Shown here: piece after piece, positions 7,892 through 15,288 of the stretch
Layout: every line of letters begins with the position of its first letter
How positions within the stretch are numbered: position 1 is the stretch's first letter
Assembly (NCBI GenBank): GCA_029864225.1
Contig: JAOTTU010000013.1
Span: 1-22,165, forward strand
Source of the DNA: Gammaproteobacteria bacterium
GTDB lineage: Bacteria > Pseudomonadota > Gammaproteobacteria > UBA9214
DNA length: 22,165 nt
Direction: 5' to 3'
Translations under genes and position numbers: made by a program
The notes under the pieces: generated by a model
Databases searched by the model: none
The model's input: the letters and a program-made list of their open reading frames with translations, nothing else
Told to the model about the DNA's origin: nothing

Positions 7892-9079
7892 ATGAAACAG
7901 CTAACCGCATTCGGTTTGGGCACACTTGTATTTTCCATGCTCGGGGCTCCAGTTCTAAGCGCATCACAGGGCGGCGATCCAGTATCCAACATATTTGTAT
8001 CGCTTTCCGGCAATAACATGTCCGTGGTTCGCTGCGTAGTGACCGACGCTGGTGAGAATTCCGGACTCCCGGGCGATGACGGGCTGGCGTGCCAGGAAAC
8101 GGACAACCAGGACGTTGGTTTCAGTACCTCGTGGCCGGCCAATCAATACAAGGGTGAGGATAAGTGGTGGTGGACCGGTCTGAGCGGCGAGGTCATTGGC
8201 CTGCGCGCCAGCAACAGCGTGCGCCCGTTACTGCAGGACAAAAACCGCAAGGTTGTCGACACCTACACCTATGCCGGGGTACCACCGGGCCTGCCAACCA
8301 GCGGCTCCAACTTCATCGGTGTATCGCCTCACGGCAAGACCGCCTGGAATTCGGCACGCGAGGTCGATGAAATCCAGGAAATCGATATCGACCCGAAAAG
8401 CGATACCTTCGGCCAGATCCTGACCCACATTTCGGTACCGCTTTCATCCGATGCGGGGGCCGGCTCCGAAACCCGCGGCAAAATGCGTCCCTGCGACATG
8501 AGCATCACGCCGGATGGCAAGTACCTGTGGGAACCGGATATCGGTGGTGAAACCGTAACCGGTGTGGATATCACCACCAAACAGGTCATCGCCCAACTCA
8601 CCCTGCCCAGGGAAGACCCGGCAAACCGGGTGATACCTTTCATGCTAACTACCAACGGTAACATAGCGCTGGTGGAAAACTTCGAGGCGCCCTTCGGCAC
8701 CGAGTCCATTATCGATATCTCGGACCCGGCCAACCCGGTGCATATTAAAAAGCTGACGCAGGCGGACGGTCTGGGCATTACACCCGAGACTAGCGAGTTT
8801 ACACCGGACGGCAAGTATGCCTACATCATCGCCAACGGTTCTCCAACCATACCCGGCGAAATCAACGTACTCGACCTGAATACTCTCCAGATCACCAAGA
8901 GTATCGCACTGCCGGCCGGCTGTCGCCCCCACACCGGTGATTTTACCAACGATAACGGTTACTTCGTGGTGAACTGTTCCGGCACCGGCACGGTCGCGAT
9001 CATCAGTAACGAACTGCAGGAAGTGGTGGAGGAAGTTGCCTTGAGTGGTACGTCACCGCGTGGGGTGATTACCCGCTAG
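7892..9079 (+). CDS. Exported YVTN-type beta-propeller protein
   Basis: Secreted or periplasmic protein of 395 aa with a signal peptide (about 1-24, cleaved near LSA-SQ). The body contains beta-propeller blades of the YVTN/YncE type: MSITPDGKYLWEPDIGG (203-219) and SEFTPDGKYAYIIANG (301-316). Each pairs a 'PDGK' turn with a following 'v.viDl.t.qv' strand (VTGVDITTKQVIAQLTL; INVLDLNTLQITKSIAL), and the last blade is FTNDNGYFVVNCSGTGTVAI. An aromatic run DKWWWTGLSG lies near residue 90. Cys48 and Cys67, and Cys201, Cys344 and Cys362, could form disulfides. GGAGGGG 7 nt upstream fixes the start at 7892, although the frame is open upstream. A DctP-like gene follows after 27 bp, so they are probably co-transcribed. 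Propellers of this type act as binding scaffolds or enzymes; no catalytic site is evident and the function is unknown. Confidence 0.85.
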   Translation: MKQLTAFGLGTLVFSMLGAPVLSASQGGDPVSNIFVSLSGNNMSVVRCVVTDAGENSGLPGDDGLACQETDNQDVGFSTSWPANQYKGEDKWWWTGLSGEVIGLRASNSVRPLLQDKNRKVVDTYTYAGVPPGLPTSGSNFIGVSPHGKTAWNSAREVDEIQEIDIDPKSDTFGQILTHISVPLSSDAGAGSETRGKMRPCDMSITPDGKYLWEPDIGGETVTGVDITTKQVIAQLTLPREDPANRVIPFMLTTNGNIALVENFEAPFGTESIIDISDPANPVHIKKLTQADGLGITPETSEFTPDGKYAYIIANGSPTIPGEINVLDLNTLQITKSIALPAGCRPHTGDFTNDNGYFVVNCSGTGTVAIISNELQEVVEEVALSGTSPRGVITR

Positions 9080-9106
9080 AGACACTGCTCATCGAGTTTT
9101 GCAGGC

Positions 9107-10120
9107 GTGTTCTTCCAGCGTCTCGTTAATCCGGGACTGATTATCTGTCTATTACTGGCAACTGCCGGGGCACACGCCCCGTCGGTTGCCGTTGACGCCC
9201 CCGACTTCCAGTTAACGGTCATCGCAAACGAGTCCGGCTCCCTCGTCCGGGATTCCGCCGCCCGGCTGGTACAAACCGCTAGGGAGGATGGCCTGGACAT
9301 CAGGCCGGAGCTCGCCTCCAGACCCGGCGAGCGCCAGGCCGGCGCGGGATCGCCCGAACTGCTGATAATGCCACTACGCAGCCTGGCCACTCAGGTGCCC
9401 GCGCTGGAAATCCTGGAACTGCCCTTTTTGTATGCCGATACGGATAACATACACCGGGCGTTCGATAAAGATCTGGGTGAGGTGTTGCGCGAACAGGTGC
9501 GCCGGCAGGGGTGGGAGTTACTGGCACTGTGGGATGAAGGCATGCACATGCTGTCGGGCAACCGCCGTTATGACCGAGCGATCAACCTGACCGGTATGGA
9601 GTTCATCCTGTTACGCGCCGACCCGGTCGCCGAAAAACAGTTCACCGCGCTCGACGCCTGGACACGCAAGGCCCAACCGCAAACCCGCGAACAACTGCTG
9701 CGCGAGTGCATGATCGGCAGCCGCTCGGCCAGCCTGCAACGGCTCTGGTACGAACGACTCGACCGGGTGCACCAGGACCTGAGCCTGAGCGCGCACCGTT
9801 ACGAGGGCTGGGTGGTGATCACACCGTCGGCCGACTGGGGACGGCGTAACGACAAGGACAAGGCCGCGCTGTTACAGGCACTGTCATCGACTACGCAGTG
9901 GCAACGCGCGGAAGCACAGCGCCGCGAGGCAGACGCTCTTATACAACTGAAAACCTCGGGCATGCGCATCCACACCCTCGATGCCGAGCAGCGCGCGGCC
10001 TTTCTCGCGCGCCTGCCGGCCTGGGAAACACTGCTGTCAGACACGCTCGAACACTCGCTCCGGCAGAAGCTAGTCGCTGCCGCAGCAACTGGAGTCGTCG
10101 AGCGACCCAACAGGCAGTAA
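9107..10120 (+). CDS. Orphan TRAP DctP-like periplasmic binding protein
   Basis: Periplasmic solute-binding protein of 337 aa resembling the DctP family of TRAP transporters. A GTG start follows the propeller gene by 27 bp, with a weak GCAGG site. A signal peptide spans about 1-23. The DctP landmarks are VPALEILELPFLYADTDNIH (97-116), a GWELLALWDEGMHMLSG block (135-151) where the family has 'a.wd.G.r...n', LTGMEF (161-166), and the C-terminal helices with WQRAEAQRREADALIQL and LDAEQRAAF. Two family hallmarks are altered. The 'G.KIR' strand with the carboxylate-binding Arg reads GMEFILLR, and the 'ALQQGVVDGQE' helix is replaced by LLRECMIGSRSASL. No TRAP permease (DctQ/M) lies in the window. 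Its last 16 codons overlap the opposite-strand permease gene. Perhaps a repurposed binding protein. Confidence 0.8.
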   Translation: MFFQRLVNPGLIICLLLATAGAHAPSVAVDAPDFQLTVIANESGSLVRDSAARLVQTAREDGLDIRPELASRPGERQAGAGSPELLIMPLRSLATQVPALEILELPFLYADTDNIHRAFDKDLGEVLREQVRRQGWELLALWDEGMHMLSGNRRYDRAINLTGMEFILLRADPVAEKQFTALDAWTRKAQPQTREQLLRECMIGSRSASLQRLWYERLDRVHQDLSLSAHRYEGWVVITPSADWGRRNDKDKAALLQALSSTTQWQRAEAQRREADALIQLKTSGMRIHTLDAEQRAAFLARLPAWETLLSDTLEHSLRQKLVAAAATGVVERPNRQ

Positions 10121-11197
10121 TCGCTGCCGGATACGTAACAAGCTGCCCAGGGCGGCCAGGGCGAGCACAGCCCAGGCAGCCATTGTATTCACCAACGCGT
10201 AGGGCGACACCCAGAGTTCTTCCCCGGCTTCGACCAGATCGAGACTGGCCAGCGGGTCAAATACCGGCGTGAAGTCCGTACCCAGCCACGCGTTCACCGC
10301 CATGCCCGCCACCAGTGACGCGACAATCAGGCTGGTCGTATAGATGATCACGGTGCGCTTGCCGATGGTCTTGTACAGGGCATACAGTTCCGGCAGGTTG
10401 GTCGCCGTACCGGTGACCAGGAACACGATCGCCGCGCCTGGCCCGACACCGCTGGCCAGCAGAGTTGCCACCAGCGGGATATGTCCAACCGCACACACAT
10501 AGATGCTGGCGCCAAGCAGTGCGGCGGCCAGTAAACCGATCACAGAGTCCGCGCCCAAGTAGTGATCACTCCATTCGGGCGGAATAACGACACTCAGCAC
10601 ACCGGCCAGAAAAATGCCAATGGCGAGATAAAAACCAATGGTCGGGCCGAGTGTGAAAAACGCCCAATGCAGACCCGCCCCAGCACGATGAATAAAATCC
10701 CGTCTTGCCGTACTTGCCTCACCTTCGCCAGCGTCACAACAGCCGTGTGTTGCTGCTGGCGCTTCCGGTATCGGCACACGTTTGTCGCCAAACCGTTCTG
10801 CCATGCCGCCCAGAACAAACGGCAGCAACAGGCCTAGCATGATGTAGGCCAGCGTGATGTGCGTACCCAGCAGTGCGAAACTGAGGATGACAGCTGCCGG
10901 ATTGATGATGGGCGTAGCTGCGGTAAATGCCATGACCGGGCCGATACGTACGCCGGCCCGGTACAGGCTGACAGCGATCGGGATTACGCCACAAGAACAG
11001 ATGGGCAACACCCCACCGAGTGCGACGGCGCCGCCCATCGCACCTATGCTCTTACCGTTGAGGTACTTTTTCAAACCACTGGCAGGTATGAACTCATGAA
11101 TCAGCCCGGCAAAGAACAGGCTGATTAAAATCCAGGCGGCGGATTCGACCACAATAGCCCAAGTGGTCTGCACGAATTGCAACACCCATGGATACAT
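10070..11197 (-). CDS. COG0701-type permease, SO_0444/SaoE-like efflux
   Basis: Integral membrane permease of 375 aa with eight or more hydrophobic segments, from the family annotated as SO_0444-type Cu/Zn efflux transporters (DUF318, ArsP superfamily). The diagnostic motif GGVLPICSCGVIP (61-73) has Cys67 and Cys69 in a membrane re-entrant. A matching repeat in the second half reads YVCAVGHIPLVATLLASG (Cys235, His239), followed by VTGTATNLPELYAL. The soluble loop has HGCC (His151, Cys153-154) and the tail ends in CCGSD, both plausible metal ligands. The start at 11197 is chosen because its ATG overlaps the stop of the upstream gene (TGATG), indicating translational coupling. The open frame extends 40 codons further but runs antisense-like through that gene. 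It is the last gene of a three-gene operon. It probably exports a soft metal or organometal; the substrate is not proven. Confidence 0.88.
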   Translation of the reverse strand: MYPWVLQFVQTTWAIVVESAAWILISLFFAGLIHEFIPASGLKKYLNGKSIGAMGGAVALGGVLPICSCGVIPIAVSLYRAGVRIGPVMAFTAATPIINPAAVILSFALLGTHITLAYIMLGLLLPFVLGGMAERFGDKRVPIPEAPAATHGCCDAGEGEASTARRDFIHRAGAGLHWAFFTLGPTIGFYLAIGIFLAGVLSVVIPPEWSDHYLGADSVIGLLAAALLGASIYVCAVGHIPLVATLLASGVGPGAAIVFLVTGTATNLPELYALYKTIGKRTVIIYTTSLIVASLVAGMAVNAWLGTDFTPVFDPLASLDLVEAGEELWVSPYALVNTMAAWAVLALAALGSLLRIRQRLLPVGSLDDSSCCGSD

Positions 11198-11622
11198 CAG
11201 TCCGCGTCCCCGGACGTTGCCTTGAAGTGATCGATATCCTTTGTCAATAACTGCTGCTGAGATTGCAGCTGTGACATAAGTTCGGGTGGACAGACAATGT
11301 AGCGCCCGGTCTTGCACTCGGCGGCGGAGTGCAACAGGGCGGACATGCGCACCATGTTGATGAGGATCGACTGCGGTATGCGGTTCTTATCCAGTGCAAT
11401 TTCCCTATTGGACAGCATGAGGGTGCGCAGGCTCTCCCGGTAAATCGTCACATTGATACGAAACGACGTTACCTTGGCTTGTGCCGAACGGGCCGCCACT
11501 ATTAGCCTGGCAGAGTCCCCGTTCAGCTCCTCAACCTTTGCCAGCAAAACCGGCAAGGTGGAATTATCTGCAACAGCCGTCGCCGCTAACAGGGTTGTCA
11601 ACAACAATAGAACAAAACGCAT
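11197..11622 (-). CDS. Small exported protein of unknown function
   Basis: Protein of 141 aa with a clear signal peptide (MRFVLLLLTTLLAATAVA, cleavage near 18). The mature part is mostly helical and polar, with two Cys (103 and 111, CKTGRYIVC) that could form a disulfide and a Gln-rich C-terminus. I do not recognise a family. It starts 3 bp after the stop of the DsrE-like gene and its stop overlaps the permease start (TGATG), so the three genes are translationally linked. That position suggests a periplasmic helper of the permease, such as a metal-binding or sensing partner. The ribosome binding site is weak, fitting coupled translation. Confidence 0.8.
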   Translation of the reverse strand: MRFVLLLLTTLLAATAVADNSTLPVLLAKVEELNGDSARLIVAARSAQAKVTSFRINVTIYRESLRTLMLSNREIALDKNRIPQSILINMVRMSALLHSAAECKTGRYIVCPPELMSQLQSQQQLLTKDIDHFKATSGDAD

Positions 11623-11625
11623 TAT

Positions 11626-11964
11626 CTATAATGTAATAACCTGGTCAGGCATATTCCCGGAAAGCGCTTCATATAGATTCGGGAAACAACCGATCACAGC
11701 ACCATCTACAAGATTCTTGTCGATCTTGCGTTCATAGCAACACTTGTCACAACCCATGAGTAGTATGCCTTTCTCCCTGGCAACTATTGCCAGTCGTTCC
11801 CCAATTGGATCGCCCTTGACCAGTACATAGTTGTTGTCTTCAAAAAAGAACATACCAGCCACCTCGACCCCATGATGATCCTCCTCCAGCTGCGGCAGGA
11901 TCATTTGGCCGAGTTTGTAGGATACGGTATGGCCCTGGCTTGAGAAGATATATGCAACTTTCAT
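11626..11964 (-). CDS. DsrE-like protein with CDKCC motif (SaoD-like)
   Basis: Small cytoplasmic protein of 112 aa with a DsrE/DsrF-like alpha/beta fold. It has an N-terminal strand MKVAYIFSS, a helix KLGQMILPQLEED, a strand VAGMFFFEDNNYVLVKGD, a helix IGERLAIVAREKG, then ILLMGCDKCCYERKI with Cys72, Cys75 and Cys76, and Cys93 near the end. DsrE-type proteins are sulfur carriers; this Cys cluster could carry a persulfide or bind a soft metal. The sequence and its pairing with a COG0701 permease recall SaoD and SaoE of the selenocysteine-assisted organometal (SAO) systems, from memory. A good site (TAGGAGC) lies 6 nt upstream. It is first in the operon with the exported 141-aa protein and the permease. 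Confidence 0.8.
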   Translation of the reverse strand: MKVAYIFSSQGHTVSYKLGQMILPQLEEDHHGVEVAGMFFFEDNNYVLVKGDPIGERLAIVAREKGILLMGCDKCCYERKIDKNLVDGAVIGCFPNLYEALSGNMPDQVITL

Positions 11965-12654
11965 GACAGCTCCTAATTGCGCGTGAATAATTTAATGATG
12001 AAGTGAATTCCTTCCAGATTCCTGTTTTTCCACAATTGATTACCTCTGAACTACCTGTTGCTCACAATCAGATTCATGATCAACCTTTTGTACACGTGAT
12101 AATTTAGCATAGTACATTGGTAGCATAAATCACCTGTTTTGCATGGAATCCAGCCATACAGGTCAAGGAACACACGGTTCTGGCTGGCTCTTTTCTGAAT
12201 TCGCACCCGCCTGCCTGTTTGCTGCACAGCCGGCTGATTTTCCCATGGTATTCTAGACACCTTGGCAACTGCGAATATCAATTCCAGGAAATCCTGACGC
12301 GATTATTGGTGATTGTCCTGCATCCTGAATCTCCGAGCCAGTCATCCGACTAATTTACTCAGGTATTCCATGGCTACCTCCGACTTCGGCCCAGACTGCG
12401 TGAAAACTCTGATTATTCGAGAGAGGCAAGAAATAATTACCACCTCGATTTGAATAGCCATTTACATACCTGCTGAAAATGCGATGAATAAGCTGTATAG
12501 AGCCGACTGCGATATTTACCTGCATCGAAAAATCGCATTATATTTCACACAGCCTCGTGCCGTACTACGACCTAGGGACTGATTCTAATTATGAAATCAC
12601 TAAACAGCGGGAAACTACCCTGTCGTAACATTCCCGATTCTCGCATCTCTTGCC
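11965..12654. other. AT-rich gene-free stretch
   Basis: About 690 bp upstream of the DsrE operon. A 76-codon minus-strand ORF (12281 to 12051) has no ribosome binding site and no recognisable domain, so it is not called. Base composition is lower in GC than the flanking genes. The stretch must hold the DsrE operon promoter near 11990-12110, but no clear hexamer pair is seen. The rest looks like decayed sequence. Confidence 0.4.
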
Positions 12655-12793
12655 TCTAACTCAGGTAATGATCGGATTGCCTGTATCAGAATCATGGGCA
12701 ATTGCAGGGACAGTATACCTGATCAAAGCAATCGGACCCCGCAGAGTTATGGTAAGTATGCTATCGCCGGTATTCGTGTTTACTTCCGGCATG
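12655..12793 (+). pseudogene. Possible EamA/DMT transporter scrap
   Basis: The plus frame encodes a hydrophobic stretch of about 45 residues with GLPVSESWAIAGTVYLIKAI and GPRRVMVSMLSPVFVF. This resembles the 'y..l..iGp.ra.....l.Pvf' segment of EamA (DMT) transporters. It has no ribosome binding site, lacks the rest of the protein and runs into the antisense of the patatin remnant. I read it as a fossil fragment; the match is short and could be chance. Confidence 0.3.
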
Positions 12794-13835
12794 GGTGCTT
12801 GCCGTAGACCACATCTACGTTTGGCAGGTTATCGAGTGTGTCACGCCATGGCGAGGCACCATCGATCGCGACCCGGTAGCCGTATTCGTATTGACAGCGC
12901 ATGAAATTCGGCTGGAAATAGTCCTCTGGCGGTGGGATGGGTGAGCACGGGCCGTCCAAGGGTGCCACGTATTTCACCGTCCAACCGCGCCGCTTAGCAT
13001 CCAGCACTGTCAGGGCGACACTGTCAGCGGCCCGCTCTCCGGTCCAGACGTCGCTGATGCGTACGGCGATGTGCAGGACATGGTCGGTGACGCATTGCGG
13101 ATACGTTTCGAGCGGGCTGTTGATGATGGCATAGAGGTTAACATGGGATTTTTCCCCCTTGTCGTCGCTCGGAAACAGTGCCTCGACCTGGCTTGGGAAC
13201 GGGATGTGTTGGGCAGCGCGCCATCGACCATCATGTGACCGTCGATGAACACCGGCGGGAAGGCCACCGGGCTTGCCGCCGAGGCCATGATGTAGTCGAT
13301 GTAGCGGTCACGGCGTGCCGGGTTGTCGCGCTGAAGGGCGACGGCCGTGAGGTCGAGGGTCTCGGGATTGCCGTAGTCGAAATCGACGGCAATCACGGCC
13401 AGGCGGCGGCCCTCGTTCAGCCACGCGTCCGCGACCTTGTCGAGTGTCTCCCGGGTAATGGACTGCTCCAGCCGGCGCCGAAGAGGAGAGCTGTCCGTGG
13501 CGGAGTCACCGAACATGGCGGCAAGGATCGATCTTGTCCGGAAGACATCCTCAGTGGTCAGGGTAGCGACCTGCTCGCGCAGCACATGGTCGTAGTCGCT
13601 GCCGAGGAAGGCGTGCGTTACCATCATGGCACCGGTCGAGATTCCGATGGCGATATCGAACACCGGGCGCAGCTGCTCCTGCGGGGGCTTGACCCAGGAC
13701 CAGCCATCCATGAAGCCTACCCCAAATGCACCCCACGGACCGCCCGCCGAAAGCAGCAGAACGTCGAGTTCATCTGTCGGAATAGCCCGGGTCGGTCAGG
13801 AATACGGCTACTGCAGTCAGAATTTTGCTTGGCAT
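12780..13835 (-). pseudogene. Frameshifted patatin-like phospholipase
   Basis: Remains of an exported patatin-like lipase/phospholipase, encoded in three frames. Frame 1 starts at 13835 (AGGTGG site upstream) with a signal-like MPSKILTAVAVFLT and hits a stop within 22 codons. Frame 2 carries the oxyanion loop LLLSAGGPWGAFGVGF, the nucleophile motif GISTGA and the catalytic Asp in MVDGALPN. At about 13206-13207 a one-base loss moves the reading into frame 3, which continues IPFPSQVEALFPSDDKG, LYAIINSPLET and SVALTVLDAKRRGW to a stop at 12780. The catalytic Ser-Asp dyad is intact, but no single frame encodes the enzyme. Either it is a recent pseudogene or two sequencing errors are present. It lies 142 bp downstream of the GDSL esterase on the same strand. 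Confidence 0.8.
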
Positions 13836-13977
13836 TATTGCCACCTCACTGATTCGATCAGATGCTAAAACCGCTAGTCTTAGCAGTGCATGTGCCTCAT
13901 CCGCCAGGCAGGCTACACACGATTATTGGGGTGAGAACAGCCCCTGACCTTGTTGAAAGCCCGGATTATGAAACCTC

Positions 13978-15024
13978 TTATTCAGCCAGCACCATGCCCA
14001 CTTCATTGGCTATGATGCTGTGCACAGCCTTTGTTGGGTGGACCCCATCCCAGAAGACATAATTATCAGGCCGATTGCAGGTGTATGGCGGAACATTTGG
14101 CATGACACACGGGACCTCACCATTTTGTGGATCGGAGGGTAATGGATCGAGAACCAGCTGCAGGAACCTGGTATAGACGTCATACCGTATAATCTCCAAA
14201 TCGGGATCCGGGATAGCGGCTTCCAGCGTATCAAGAACACCATCCAGCCCGGGAATGTTGACTGGCAGCGGTGGACACCCCGATGGCTGTGGATCCTGCA
14301 CATCGTAGCCAAAGTTGAACCAGTATGACAGGCAACTGGCCAGGCCGGCGGCCCCTGGAAACTGCTGATCAGCAATCGCCAGCGACGGGGTGAAACCCAG
14401 ATCGGGAGAATTCATGACCAGAAATTTCTTCGCACCTTGCTCATACAGGGTCTGGATAGCGCCACCTATCGACTCGACAGCCTCAGCAATGATTGTGAGA
14501 CCGTTCATTGGATTGGACGCAAATGCAAAAACGGCATCAGGAGCGATGTCGTTTCCACCTATGAAGATGACATGCAACGCGCCGGGCGATGCTTCGCCAC
14601 CTGTATCAGCGAGATAGGTGGTTACCTGCATGGGAAGATGCATGTTAGGGCTGGTTACCGAGGCATCACGCGCCCGTGCACCTCCATAGGCATAGTTTGT
14701 CGCCTCACCAGGGTTGCGCAGCGCCGGACGCACCATGCCACCAAGGCCCAGCGGTTTCGCATACTGTTCGACCCAGGTCTGCCCGTTGCTGTGATGGAGC
14801 CCCCCTCGCGTGTAAGGGCCATCGGGGACCAGGAACGGGTCCAGCAGGTCATAGGGTGGCGTATTGGACAGTCCTGTCACGACATACTTGTTGCCTGAAT
14901 CCGACAAGCTGTCGCCGAACACGACCAGTCCATCATAAACAAACCCTGCACTCGCCCAGCCTGAGAAAAAAAGAAATGGCAGGCTCAACAGGAAGGCGAG
15001 AAGTGGATGCTTAATATTATTCAT
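13978..15024 (-). CDS. Exported SGNH/GDSL esterase-lipase
   Basis: Secreted or periplasmic ester hydrolase of 348 aa. The signal peptide spans about 1-26 (cleavage near ASA-GF). Block I is VVFGDSLSDSGN with the nucleophile Ser39. Gly in the NYAYGGARA region (block II) and IGGND with Asn158 (block III) form the oxyanion hole. Block V is FWDGVHPT with Asp326 and His329 completing the triad. Cys pairs in the SGCPPLP and VPCVMPNVPPYTC regions may form disulfides. The family resembles thermolabile haemolysin and plant-type GDSL lipases, which hydrolyse acyl esters or phospholipids. GGAGG 7 nt upstream fixes the start. An FNR-like site lies about 100 bp upstream. The broken patatin gene follows downstream, so both may once have formed one transcription unit. 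Substrate unknown. Confidence 0.9.
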   Translation of the reverse strand: MNNIKHPLLAFLLSLPFLFFSGWASAGFVYDGLVVFGDSLSDSGNKYVVTGLSNTPPYDLLDPFLVPDGPYTRGGLHHSNGQTWVEQYAKPLGLGGMVRPALRNPGEATNYAYGGARARDASVTSPNMHLPMQVTTYLADTGGEASPGALHVIFIGGNDIAPDAVFAFASNPMNGLTIIAEAVESIGGAIQTLYEQGAKKFLVMNSPDLGFTPSLAIADQQFPGAAGLASCLSYWFNFGYDVQDPQPSGCPPLPVNIPGLDGVLDTLEAAIPDPDLEIIRYDVYTRFLQLVLDPLPSDPQNGEVPCVMPNVPPYTCNRPDNYVFWDGVHPTKAVHSIIANEVGMVLAE

Positions 15025-15094
15025 GGTCAGCCTCCATAGTTATGGTGATTTAGTGAAGTGCTGTCTGTCTTTATTTTGTCTCCTCAGTAGTGCA

Positions 15095-15136
15095 TTAATA
15101 ACATCATGCAATGTATATGTAATTGATATCAGTCAA
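15095..15136 (-). promoter_or_regulatory. FNR/Anr-like box and -10 upstream of GDSL gene
   Basis: Read on the minus strand, TTGAC-TGAT-ATCAA (15136-15123) matches the FNR/Anr consensus TTGAT-N4-ATCAA in 9 of 10 positions. A -10-like TATTAA follows at 15100-15095. If this is the -10, the start is near 15088 and the box centre lies at -41.5, the exact class II activator position. This suggests oxygen-responsive control of the esterase. No fnr gene is in the window. Confidence 0.45.
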
Positions 15137-15288
15137 AATAAAAACGTATCGTGCTAAATAATCACACGTTATACGGGAAAGTGCGTAGATATCATCTGCT
15201 ATTCTGGCCAGGTTTGATCGGCAGCCGTACCAGATCGTGCTCCTGCAAAAGACTGAGGTTCCGTGCGGCAAGTTTTATGCGGTGTCTT

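Noticed and set aside
12051..12281. 76-codon minus-strand ORF upstream of the DsrE operon
   Set aside because: AT-rich, unsupported start and no domain.
13178..13852. 224-codon plus-strand ORF opposite the patatin remnant
   Set aside because: Antisense of the patatin frames; it is long only because of the GC-rich composition.
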